Position numbers and translations under genes: made by a program. Below are positions 1 to 5,565 of a stretch of DNA of 6,547 bases, piece after piece. This stretch comes from an uncultured bacterium (GTDB lineage: Bacteria; Bacillota_A; Clostridia; Oscillospirales; Oscillospiraceae): positions 1-6,547 of the forward strand of contig CAJMMY010000060.1 of NCBI GenBank assembly GCA_905214605.1. The letters are read 5' to 3'. Within the stretch, counting starts at the first letter, position 1; the number at the start of each line of letters is the position of its first letter. The notes beneath the pieces were generated by a model. The model saw only the letters and a list, made by a program, of their open reading frames with translations. It was not told the origin of the DNA and made no database searches.

Positions 1-55
1 TGTCGCCAGCGGTGGATTTTGAGTCCACTACGTCTACCAATTCCATCACACCGGC
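1..55 (-). tRNA. tRNA-Leu(CAA), 5' portion, cut by window edge
   Basis: Read on the minus strand, the sequence begins at 55 with GCCGGTG (the 5' half of the acceptor stem). A D-arm with the GGAATTGGTAGACG pattern typical of leucine tRNAs follows. Next comes an anticodon arm with a perfect 5-bp stem (GTGGA/TCCAC, 24-28 with 12-16) around the 7-base loop CTCAAAA at 17-23. The anticodon is CAA at 19-21, which reads the leucine codon UUG. After the anticodon stem, CGCTGGCGACA looks like the start of the long class II variable arm expected of tRNA-Leu. The rest of that arm, the T-arm, the 3' acceptor strand and any CCA lie left of the window. It is partial because of the window edge, with no sign of being broken. 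Confidence 0.9.
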
Positions 56-75
56 ATGGTGCGAATACAAGAGTG

Positions 76-104
76 AGTATACAGCAACCATTCAAAAAAT
101 GCAA
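76..104 (-). promoter_or_regulatory. Putative promoter for tRNA-Leu
   Basis: On the minus strand a -10 box TATACT (76-81, five of six matches to consensus) is preceded, after a 17-base spacer, by TTGCAT (99-104, only the TTG matching the -35 consensus). Transcription would start near 69, about 14 bases before the tRNA 5' end at 55, a sensible leader for RNase P processing. The box lies between the transferase stop codon (115) and the tRNA. No GC-rich hairpin with a T-run separates them, so read-through from the transferase gene is also possible. The weak -35 keeps confidence moderate. Confidence 0.5.
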
Positions 105-114
105 GAATTATTTT

Positions 115-687
115 TTACCGATACAATTTTTCCACATCAACCCATTGGAGCTCCGGCAATTCAAAGGGTCGTTCCTGGCACACAATTGCCGAACAGCCTT
201 CAATTCCAGGAATCAAATATCCCGTCACATTGGGCACCGGGAAGATAATCCGCTCCCCGTCTCTGCGGAATCGCAGCACTTCCCGGAGATTTCCCGCTCC
301 GTTCAGTTTATATAGGCCCTCCCGCAGGCACCAAAGGTCAAAGAAATTGAACTGTTCCCGCTCCACTTCGTCCATCAAGGAATGGGCACTGGATTCGGAA
401 ATTTCCCGATGGGTTTCCACATCACAGCCCACCGGTGCATCGGACACCGCCACCAAAACATGGGTTTTGGTGTGGCTGATGGAGAAAAAATGCTCCGTAT
501 CGTTCACAAACCCCGGCTTACCATGCCCCGGCGGCGTCATTTCCGGCAAAGGCATCTGCCACACGGTACCCACAGCTTCTTCCAGCAGAGAAACTCCAAA
601 TGCGCTGCCCTTTTGCGGGCTGCGCGGTTTCTGCCGCGCCCGGTGTTCGTCTGCATTTCGGATATCTGTACAAAAAAGCGCTAACAT
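115..687 (-). CDS. Sfp-type 4'-phosphopantetheinyl transferase
   Basis: Predicted to move the 4'-phosphopantetheine arm from coenzyme A onto a conserved serine of acyl- or peptidyl-carrier proteins, in the cytoplasm, with Mg2+. With the start at 687 the protein has 190 residues. Family landmarks are in order: GKPGF (56-60), FSISHT (68-73), VGCDVE (86-91, with metal-binding D89 and E91), and WCLREGLYKLNGAG (119-132), a variant of the family's W-x-x-K-E-x-x-x-K block with Arg for the first Lys and E123 as third metal ligand. It is shorter than the Sfp prototype (roughly 220-240 residues). An upstream in-frame ATG at 735 would add 16 residues. I prefer 687 because GGGAG (696-700) sits 8 bases before it and the likely promoter -10 box lies between the two ATGs. 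The carrier-protein target cannot be told: it could be the fatty-acid ACP or a biosynthetic carrier. No synthase genes are nearby. The next gene on its strand is tRNA-Leu. Confidence 0.85.
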   Translation of the reverse strand: MLALFCTDIRNADEHRARQKPRSPQKGSAFGVSLLEEAVGTVWQMPLPEMTPPGHGKPGFVNDTEHFFSISHTKTHVLVAVSDAPVGCDVETHREISESSAHSLMDEVEREQFNFFDLWCLREGLYKLNGAGNLREVLRFRRDGERIIFPVPNVTGYLIPGIEGCSAIVCQERPFELPELQWVDVEKLYR

Positions 688-695
688 TTTACCGT

Positions 696-700
696 CTCCC
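696..700 (-). promoter_or_regulatory. Ribosome binding site deciding the transferase start
   Basis: GGGAG on the minus strand, 8 bases before the ATG at 687. The alternative ATG at 735 has no purine-rich site at a usable distance, so this site favours the shorter protein. Confidence 0.7.
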
Positions 701-725
701 GTTTCCAGAATTGTTCTTACTTTAA

Positions 726-754
726 AATATAGCATATTTTGAAATCTTTGACTA
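726..754 (-). promoter_or_regulatory. Putative sigma-A-type promoter for the transferase gene
   Basis: On the minus strand: -35 TAGTCA (749-754, four of six consensus bases), a 17-base spacer, then -10 TATATT (726-731, five of six) preceded by TGC (732-734), an extended -10 motif. Transcription would begin near 719, about 32 bases before the start codon at 687. The upstream in-frame ATG at 735 would then lie outside the message. The -35 box overlaps that of the divergent promoter for the response regulator. Confidence 0.55.
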
Positions 755-776
755 CCATTTTATTAAATTCTATGGT
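748..776 (+). promoter_or_regulatory. Putative sigma-A-type promoter for the response-regulator operon
   Basis: -35 TTGACT (748-753, five of six consensus bases), a 17-base spacer, then -10 TATGGT (771-776, four of six). Transcription would start near 783, leaving a leader of about 66 bases before the TTG start at 849. This excludes the in-frame ATG at 780 as a start. It is the only convincing promoter ahead of the seven-gene series. Its -35 box shares bases 749-753 with the minus-strand promoter. Confidence 0.55.
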
Positions 777-832
777 AAGATGTATCCGTTAATTTATGCT
801 TATGAGGCGAACACTCTCCCAAGCAAAAAAGC

Positions 833-840
833 AAAGGAGG
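833..840 (+). promoter_or_regulatory. Strong ribosome binding site deciding the TTG start of the response regulator
   Basis: AAAGGAGG is nearly a full complement to the 16S rRNA 3' end and lies 8 bases before TTG at 849. It sets the start inside the longer reading frame that opens with ATG at 780. Confidence 0.9.
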
Positions 841-848
841 AACCATCT

Positions 849-1535
849 TTGAAAAAAGTACTTGTATTGGAAGATGAAGATAATATCCGCAGTTTTATCG
901 TCATCAACTTGCGCAGATATGGATATGAACCTGTGGAGGCAAGCACCGGTGAAGAGGCGCTGGAGCTGCTGAAACAAAATCCGGACGTGGGCATTGCACT
1001 GTTGGACGTCATGCTCCCGGGCATTGACGGCTTTGAAGTCTGCCGCCGAATCCGCGCCAGCGGCGCAAAAATCGGCATCATCATGCTCACCGCAAAAAGC
1101 CAGGAAATGGATAAGGTCAACGGTCTGATGACCGGCGCGGACGATTATGTGACCAAGCCCTTCTCCCCCTCGGAATTGATTGCCCGGTTGGACGCGCTGT
1201 ACCGCCGCTTGGGCACCATTATGGAAGACAACAGCGGCATCATTCTGTCCGGTCCCTTCCGTCTGAACCCCGGCAACCGAATCTTCGAGAAGAACGGCGT
1301 TCGGATTCGTCTGACCCAGACGGAATTCGCCATTATGAATCTGTTTATGTCCAACCCCGGCAAAGCATTGTCCCGGGCGGATATTCTGGCGGAAATCTGG
1401 GGCGATGACTATGCCGGCGAGCTGAAAATCGTGGACGTGAACATTCGCCGTCTGCGTCTGAAAATCGAAGACGACCCCACCAATCCCAGCTATATTACAA
1501 CCATCTGGGGTTTCGGCTATAAGTGGGGTTCCTGA
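849..1535 (+). CDS. OmpR/PhoB-family response regulator
   Basis: Cytoplasmic DNA-binding transcription factor, activated by phosphoryl transfer from a histidine kinase, here almost certainly the product of the next gene. The 228-residue protein, of normal family length, has a receiver domain (about 1-120): acidic pocket E8-D9-E10, phospho-acceptor D53 in LLDVMLPG, switch T81 and conserved K103 in VTKPF. A winged-helix domain follows (about 130-227), with LTQTEFAIM (155-163), a recognition-helix region VDVNIRRLRLKIE (195-207) and the C-terminal wing IWGFGYKW (219-226). The start is TTG at 849, because of the strong AAAGGAGG site and because the family begins with a short KKVLVLEDE-like strand. 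The 23 extra residues from ATG 780 resemble nothing in the family and would lie upstream of the predicted message. First gene of the operon. Its target genes cannot be read from the sequence. Confidence 0.96.
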   Translation: MKKVLVLEDEDNIRSFIVINLRRYGYEPVEASTGEEALELLKQNPDVGIALLDVMLPGIDGFEVCRRIRASGAKIGIIMLTAKSQEMDKVNGLMTGADDYVTKPFSPSELIARLDALYRRLGTIMEDNSGIILSGPFRLNPGNRIFEKNGVRIRLTQTEFAIMNLFMSNPGKALSRADILAEIWGDDYAGELKIVDVNIRRLRLKIEDDPTNPSYITTIWGFGYKWGS

Positions 1536-1540
1536 ACGGT

Positions 1541-2578
1541 ATGGATCATTTCAAAAATTATGCAGGTCTGAAAACCCGCGCCGCCCTCAATGCTGTGATT
1601 TCCGTGGCTGCGCTGATTCTTTCCGGTCTGCTGTGCTATATGTTTCTTTCCCGGGGCTGGGTTACCCTGACCATCTGTATGTTCGTCATACTGGGCGGTC
1701 TGGTGGTTTATGCCAACTTTATGTTTATTCACAGCATTACGGCGCCCATTTGGGAGCTGACGGAATTGGCCCATCGGATTTCCGACGGCGGCTACGGTTT
1801 GCAGGCCGTGAAGTGCGGCGAGGACGAAATCGGCGAGCTCACCGATGCCATCAACGAAATGTCCGTGAAAATCTGCGAGGCAGAAAAGGTCCAATCCGAA
1901 TTCATTTCTTCCGTTTCTCACGAGCTGCGTACCCCGCTGACCGCCATCACCGGTTGGAGCGAGACTATGCTGTTCGATGAAAATATCACCGGAGATTCCC
2001 GCCGTGGTCTGGAGATTATCGGTCGGGAGGCCGGCCGTTTGACCAACATGGTCAGCGACCTGCTGGAATTCACCCGGATTCAGGACGGTCGGTTCAAGCT
2101 CACCATGGAATTGGTGGACATCACCGCCGAACTGGAAGACGCCATTATGGCATACAGCGATTTACTGAAAAAAGAACACATGAAACTGATTTTCGAGATT
2201 CCCGAGGGTGAGGTTCCCCTCATCAACGGCGACCCCGAGCGTCTGCGTCAGGTGTTTCTGAACATTTTGGACAACGCAGCAAAATACGGCACCGGCGGCG
2301 AGACCATTGAAGTCAAGCTCCGCTGCAATGCCGATACGGTTTCCATTTCCTTCCGGGACCACGGCCCCGGAATCCCGGAAAATGAGCTGAGCCATGTGAA
2401 AGAAAAATTCTACAAAGGCAGCTCTCACGTCCGGGGCAACGGCATCGGACTTGCCGTGTGTGAGGAAATCATTACCCGTCACGGCGGCGAGCTGACGATT
2501 GCCAACGCCCCCGGCGGTGGCTGCTGCGTCACCGTAAAACTCCCCTTGGGAGAGTCTCAAATGGTAGAACCGAGGTAA
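1541..2578 (+). CDS. Membrane-bound sensor histidine kinase (HAMP-HisKA-HATPase)
   Basis: Autophosphorylates on histidine and passes the phosphate to the response regulator encoded just upstream. Counting from ATG 1541 (345 residues), two membrane helices lie at about 14-36 and 41-63, joined by only about four residues (SRGW), so there is no extracytoplasmic sensor domain. A HAMP-like linker follows (about 64-108). The HisKA block SVSHELRTPLT has phospho-acceptor H127. The ATPase domain shows the N-box (FLNILDNAAKYG, about 239-250), G1 (DHGPGIP, 273-279) and G2 (GNGIGLAV, 299-306), all intact. The start is ambiguous. GTG at 1523 would overlap the regulator gene by 13 bases and add six residues. 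ATG 1541 lies 5 bases after the regulator stop. Neither has a strong ribosome binding site, so translation is probably coupled to the regulator gene. The stimulus is unknown; the architecture fits an intramembrane-sensing kinase that reports envelope stress or works with a partner membrane protein. Confidence 0.95.
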   Translation: MDHFKNYAGLKTRAALNAVISVAALILSGLLCYMFLSRGWVTLTICMFVILGGLVVYANFMFIHSITAPIWELTELAHRISDGGYGLQAVKCGEDEIGELTDAINEMSVKICEAEKVQSEFISSVSHELRTPLTAITGWSETMLFDENITGDSRRGLEIIGREAGRLTNMVSDLLEFTRIQDGRFKLTMELVDITAELEDAIMAYSDLLKKEHMKLIFEIPEGEVPLINGDPERLRQVFLNILDNAAKYGTGGETIEVKLRCNADTVSISFRDHGPGIPENELSHVKEKFYKGSSHVRGNGIGLAVCEEIITRHGGELTIANAPGGGCCVTVKLPLGESQMVEPR

Positions 2579-2580
2579 CT

Positions 2581-3534
2581 ATGAGCAAAAACAACCAATC
2601 CGTTTCTTTCCGCACCAGTATCGGCGGTCAGGCTCTGATGGAGGGAATCCTGATGCGCGGACCGTTTAAGCAGGCCATTGTCTGCCGCACAGCCGACGGT
2701 CTGGTGGAAACCGTGGAGGACGTCAAACCTTTGAAAGAAATCAGCCCCATTCTGGGCCTGCCTCTGATTCGCGGCTGCGCCGCACTGGTCACTTCCATGT
2801 ATCACGGCATGAAGGCATTGTCCTACTCTGCCTCGCTCCTGCCGGAAGACCAGCAGGAGGAGCCCGGCAAGCTGGACCTCTGGGTAGAAAAGCACTTTTC
2901 CGATGAAACCGCCCAGAAACTCATTATGGGTCTGGCTATGGTGTTCGGTCTGGTTCTTTCTCTGTTTCTGTTTCTGTTTCTGCCCACCGTTCTGGTGGGT
3001 CTGATTCCGTCTATTCACGAAAACTTCTATGCCCGCACTTTGGCAGAGGGTGTCTGCAAGCTGGTGATTTTCTTCATCTACCTGGCCTTGTGCGCCAGAA
3101 TGCCGGAAATTGCGCGGGTGTTCCGTTACCACGGTGCCGAGCATAAAACCATTTTCTGTTATGAACGGAATCTGCCGCTGACGGTGGACAACGTACGGAT
3201 TCAGCCCCGGCTGCATCCCCGCTGCGGCACAAGCTTTATGTTTGTGGTCATTATCATCAGCATTCTGGTGGGTTCTCTGATTCATGTTTCCAACACCGGT
3301 TTGCGGATGCTGTGCAAACTGGCCGTTCTGCCCATCATTGTGGGCATCAGCTATGAAATTAACCGTTGGGCCGGCGGTCACGACAATCTGCTTTCCGCCA
3401 TTCTTTCCTGGCCCGGCAAGCAGGTGCAGCGCATTACCACCAGTGAGCCCGACGACGGTATGATGGAATGCGCCATTCGCGCTTTGGAGCTGGTGATTCC
3501 GGAGGAAAAGGGCGCAGACAGCTGGGGCAGCTAA
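2581..3534 (+). CDS. DUF1385 (YqhQ-like) integral membrane protein of unknown function
   Basis: A 317-residue protein close in length to Bacillus subtilis YqhQ. It carries the family signature GGQALMEGILMRGP (15-28), a conserved RYHGAEHKT (182-190), HPRCGTSF (212-219) and YEINRWAGGHDN (258-269). The His, Glu and Cys residues in these blocks are why the family is sometimes called a predicted metal-dependent enzyme; the activity is, to my knowledge, unproven. Likely membrane helices are at about 115-141, 157-174, 218-236 and 241-257, with soluble N- and C-terminal stretches. The start ATG is 2 bases after the kinase stop, with GAGG at 2572-2575 (5-base spacing) overlapping the end of the kinase gene, so the two are translationally coupled. 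In many Firmicutes this gene sits beside prmC, as it does here. A link to the intramembrane-type kinase just upstream is conceivable but is inference only. Confidence 0.94.
   Translation: MSKNNQSVSFRTSIGGQALMEGILMRGPFKQAIVCRTADGLVETVEDVKPLKEISPILGLPLIRGCAALVTSMYHGMKALSYSASLLPEDQQEEPGKLDLWVEKHFSDETAQKLIMGLAMVFGLVLSLFLFLFLPTVLVGLIPSIHENFYARTLAEGVCKLVIFFIYLALCARMPEIARVFRYHGAEHKTIFCYERNLPLTVDNVRIQPRLHPRCGTSFMFVVIIISILVGSLIHVSNTGLRMLCKLAVLPIIVGISYEINRWAGGHDNLLSAILSWPGKQVQRITTSEPDDGMMECAIRALELVIPEEKGADSWGS
2961..2982 (+). repeat. Short tandem hexamer repeat (TTTCTG) inside the DUF1385 gene
   Basis: Three perfect TTTCTG units at 2965-2982 plus a partial unit TCTG before them. They encode alternating Leu-Phe (residues 128-134) in the first membrane helix. 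The six-base unit equals two codons, so gain or loss of a unit would stay in frame and change helix length by two residues. Confidence 0.8.
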
Positions 3535-3540
3535 TCTATC

Positions 3541-3563
3541 TCAATCTGATTTCAGGTGATTGA
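3541..3563 (+). promoter_or_regulatory. prmC ribosome binding site within a small inverted repeat
   Basis: TCAATC (3541-3546) and GATTGA (3558-3563) are perfect inverted copies around an 11-base loop. AGGTGA (3554-3559), the only plausible ribosome binding site for ATG 3567, spans the loop and the base of the 3' arm. The stem is short and AU-rich, so any hairpin is weak. There is no T-run, so this is no terminator. Regulation is speculative; the ribosome binding site itself is likely. Confidence 0.45.
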
Positions 3564-3566
3564 AAA

Positions 3567-4424
3567 ATGCTGAAAACGTACAATCAACTTTATATTGATA
3601 CCCGCAACGTGCTCCGGGCAAACGGCGTAGAGGCTGCCAATTTGGAGGCCCGATTGATTGTTGCCCGCGCTGCGGGAAAAACTGCGGACGAGCTGGTCCG
3701 GGATTTTATGCTGTATGCCAACCATCCCATCATGGACGCTGCCGCAGCAATGCTCCGCCGGCGGTTGGAGGGGGAGCCCTTGGCTTACATTCTGGGCAGC
3801 TGGGAGTTTTACGGTCTGGACTTGAATGTTTCCCCGGACGTGCTGATTCCCCGTCCGGACACGGAAGTTCTGGTGGACCATGCCGTGCAGACATTCCGGG
3901 GCCGCATGAATAACCCCCGGGTGTTGGATTTGTGCTGCGGCAGCGGCTGTATCGGCTGTGCCATCGGCAAGCAGCTGCCCATGTCCCGCATTGTCATGGT
4001 GGACTTGAGCGAAAAGGCTCTGCGGGTGGCCCGGTCCAATATTATGAAATGTATGCTGGGTGCCAAAGCAGCTTGTATCCGGGCAGACGTCTTTGACGGT
4101 CCCCCGGCGCAAATCGGAACATTTGATTTGATTGTGTCCAATCCCCCGTATATCCGCAGCGATGAGATTCCCACATTGGATCATTCCGTGCGGTCTTATG
4201 AGCCCGTCACTGCATTGGACGGCGGCGAGGACGGTTTTGATTTCTATCACGCCATTCTGGAGCGTTGGACCGATTGTCTCCGTCCCGGCGGCTATCTTCT
4301 GTTCGAAGTGGGCGAGGAGCAGGCCGGACCGGTGATGGAAGAGATGCGGCAGCACGGTTTTCAGGATGTTACCGCAATTTTGGATACCGGCTGTACCGAA
4401 CGTGTCGTATCCGGTCATGTATAA
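3567..4424 (+). CDS. prmC: Release-factor glutamine N5-methyltransferase (PrmC/HemK)
   Basis: Transfers a methyl group from S-adenosylmethionine to the glutamine of the GGQ motif of peptide-chain release factors RF1 and RF2, aiding translation termination. The 285-residue protein has normal length. An N-terminal helical substrate-binding region (about 1-75) is followed by GEPLAYILG (69-77), IPRPDTE (94-100), the SAM-binding loop DLCCGSGCIG (121-130), the acidic residue D146 after strand two, and the catalytic NPPY (192-195) that holds the target glutamine. It ends in a typical TERVVSGH-like tail. Four cysteines (123, 124, 128, 131) cluster at the SAM loop. The start has AGGTGA 7 bases upstream. 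The gene follows DUF1385, a common Firmicute pairing, but the gene for RF1 (prfA), often adjacent, is not here; recA follows 40 bases later. Confidence 0.96.
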   Translation: MLKTYNQLYIDTRNVLRANGVEAANLEARLIVARAAGKTADELVRDFMLYANHPIMDAAAAMLRRRLEGEPLAYILGSWEFYGLDLNVSPDVLIPRPDTEVLVDHAVQTFRGRMNNPRVLDLCCGSGCIGCAIGKQLPMSRIVMVDLSEKALRVARSNIMKCMLGAKAACIRADVFDGPPAQIGTFDLIVSNPPYIRSDEIPTLDHSVRSYEPVTALDGGEDGFDFYHAILERWTDCLRPGGYLLFEVGEEQAGPVMEEMRQHGFQDVTAILDTGCTERVVSGHV

Positions 4425-4425
4425 T
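4420..4425 (+). promoter_or_regulatory. Possible recA promoter -10 box at the prmC stop codon
   Basis: A perfect TATAAT overlaps the last codon and stop of prmC. Transcription would start near 4432, about 33 bases before the recA ATG. There is no good -35 box at 16-18 bases (the sequence there reads about CCGAACGT), and TG directly abuts TATAAT without the usual extra base of an extended -10. It may be an internal promoter or simply the GTA-TAA codons of prmC. Confidence 0.3.
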
Positions 4426-4444
4426 CAGTGTTGTAAATAACAGT

Positions 4445-4461
4445 TCAAACGAGGTGTTTCA
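4445..4461 (+). promoter_or_regulatory. recA ribosome binding site centred in an imperfect inverted repeat
   Basis: TCAAAC (4445-4450) and GTTTCA (4456-4461) form an imperfect dyad (five of six positions) around GAGGT, and GAGGTG (4451-4456) is the recA ribosome binding site, 8 bases before ATG 4465. The inner arms AAAC/GTTT are 5 bases apart. The Gram-positive LexA box has GAAC-N4-GTTC, so this is not a standard SOS operator. It may be a diverged operator, a weak hairpin, or chance. Confidence 0.4.
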
Positions 4462-4464
4462 AAT

Positions 4465-5565
4465 ATGGCAAAAAGTACCATGGGAACGGTCACCCAGCCG
4501 GGGCAGGCCGATGACAAGAAAAAAGCGCTGGAAACCGCTCTGGCGCAGATTGAAAAGAATTTCGGCAAAGGCGCCATTATGCGTCTGGGCGACGATATCC
4601 CCGTTAACGTAGAGGCCATTTCCACAGGCTCTCTGTCCTTGGATTTGGCGCTGGGAATCGGCGGTGTACCCCGGGGCAGAATCGTGGAGGTCTACGGCCC
4701 GGAATCCTGCGGCAAAACCACCCTGGCGCTGCACATTCTGGCAAGTGCTCAGAAATTGGGCGGCGATGTGGCATTCATCGACGTGGAACACGCACTGGAG
4801 CCCGCCTATGCCCGGGCACTGGGCGTAAACATCGATGAGCTGCTGATTTCTCAGCCGGACACCGGCGAGCAGGCATTGGAAATCACCGAGCAGTTGGTGC
4901 GCTCCGGTGCCATTGACTGCGTGGTGGTGGACTCCGTGGCTGCGCTGCTCCCCCGCTCCGAGTTGGAGGGCGAAATGGGCGACAGCAGCGTGGGCGTTGT
5001 GGCCCGTCTGATGAGCCAAGCGCTGCGGAAGCTGGCAGGTATTGTGTCTAAAACCAACTGCGTGGTGGTGTTCATCAACCAGCTGCGTGAAAAAATCGGC
5101 GTGATGTACGGCAACCCGGAAACCACTCCCGGCGGTCGGGCATTGAAGTATTTCTCCAGTGTGCGGATTGATATGCGCCGCATCGAAACGCTGAAATCCG
5201 GCTCCGAGGTCATCGGCAACCGGACCCGCGCCAAAGTGGTGAAAAACAAGGTCGCTCCCCCGTTCAAAGAGGCGGAATTCGATATTATCTACGGCGAAGG
5301 CATTTCCAAGGTGGGTGAAATCATCGACCTGGGCGTGAAACTGGATTTGATTGAAAAGGGCGGCGCATGGTTCACCGTCAACGGCAACCGTATTCAGGGC
5401 CGGGATAACGTCCGTCAGTTCCTGCTGGAAAATCCCGATGTGGCCGATGATATTGAGCAGAAGATTCGGAACAATGCCTATAAGCTGCTGTCTCCGCAGG
5501 CGAAAAAAGCCGCACAGGCTGCCGGTCGGGCAGTGGACATCAGCGCCGACGATTTTGAAGGCTGA
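4465..5565 (+). CDS. recA: Recombinase RecA
   Basis: Forms ATP-dependent filaments on single-stranded DNA, drives homologous pairing and strand exchange, and stimulates LexA self-cleavage in the SOS response. All 366 residues are present, a normal length. Visible parts: an N-terminal polymerisation helix (about 17-36, [16 protein letters not shown]), Walker [10 protein letters not shown] (78-86), catalytic E108 in [20 protein letters not shown] (129-140), Walker [10 protein letters not shown] (153-161), loop L1 around [10 protein letters not shown] (168-177), loop L2 with [12 protein letters not shown] (217-228), [12 protein letters not shown] (257-268), YGEGI (276-280) and a mildly acidic tail. 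Odd residues relative to E. coli: Cys at 82 for Ser70, Val107 for Ala95, Glu112 for Asp100, Ser175 for His163. The frame is intact and the protein is expected to be active. GAGGTG lies 8 bases before the start. The stop codon shares a base with the recX start. Confidence 0.99.
   Translation: MAKSTMGTVTQPGQADDKKKALETALAQIEKNFGKGAIMRLGDDIPVNVEAISTGSLSLDLALGIGGVPRGRIVEVYGPESCGKTTLALHILASAQKLGGDVAFIDVEHALEPAYARALGVNIDELLISQPDTGEQALEITEQLVRSGAIDCVVVDSVAALLPRSELEGEMGDSSVGVVARLMSQALRKLAGIVSKTNCVVVFINQLREKIGVMYGNPETTPGGRALKYFSSVRIDMRRIETLKSGSEVIGNRTRAKVVKNKVAPPFKEAEFDIIYGEGISKVGEIIDLGVKLDLIEKGGAWFTVNGNRIQGRDNVRQFLLENPDVADDIEQKIRNNAYKLLSPQAKKAAQAAGRAVDISADDFEG

Noticed and set aside
1..55. A plus-strand tRNA-Gln(UUG), since the loop TTTTGAG on a 5-bp stem reads as anticodon TTG.
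   Set aside because: The flanking bases do not form a plus-strand D- or T-arm. On the minus strand they give a standard tRNA-Leu 5' end, D-arm and long variable arm.
56..114. Intrinsic terminator after the transferase gene.
   Set aside because: There are T-runs but no stable GC-containing hairpin before them; only a weak ATTC/GAAT pairing is present.
688..735. N-terminal extension of the phosphopantetheinyl transferase from ATG 735.
   Set aside because: The likely -10 box (726-731) lies downstream of this ATG, and GGGAG precedes the internal ATG at 687.
230..742. Plus-strand open frame opposite the transferase gene.
   Set aside because: Arg/Ser/Pro-rich antisense translation without motifs. 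The minus-strand gene carries the ordered transferase motifs.
780..848. N-terminal extension of the response regulator from ATG 780.
   Set aside because: No ribosome binding site before it, it lies upstream of the predicted transcription start, and the added residues do not belong to the receiver fold. TTG 849 has AAAGGAGG.
2557..3381. Long open frame on the minus strand opposite DUF1385.
   Set aside because: Its translation is His/Gln/Asn-rich with no domain and runs antisense to a clear gene. It is open only because of the codon choice of the real gene.
4397..4410. LexA (SOS) operator before recA.
   Set aside because: Only the left half (CGAAC) matches; the right half lacks GTTC and the bases are prmC codons.
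3552..4418. Minus-strand open frame covering almost all of prmC.
   Set aside because: Antisense shadow with low-complexity His/Gln composition, no ribosome binding site or family motif. prmC on the plus strand is unmistakable.
4265..4612. Plus-strand open frame bridging prmC and recA in another frame.
   Set aside because: It overlaps both genes out of frame and its composition is Arg/Trp-rich noise.
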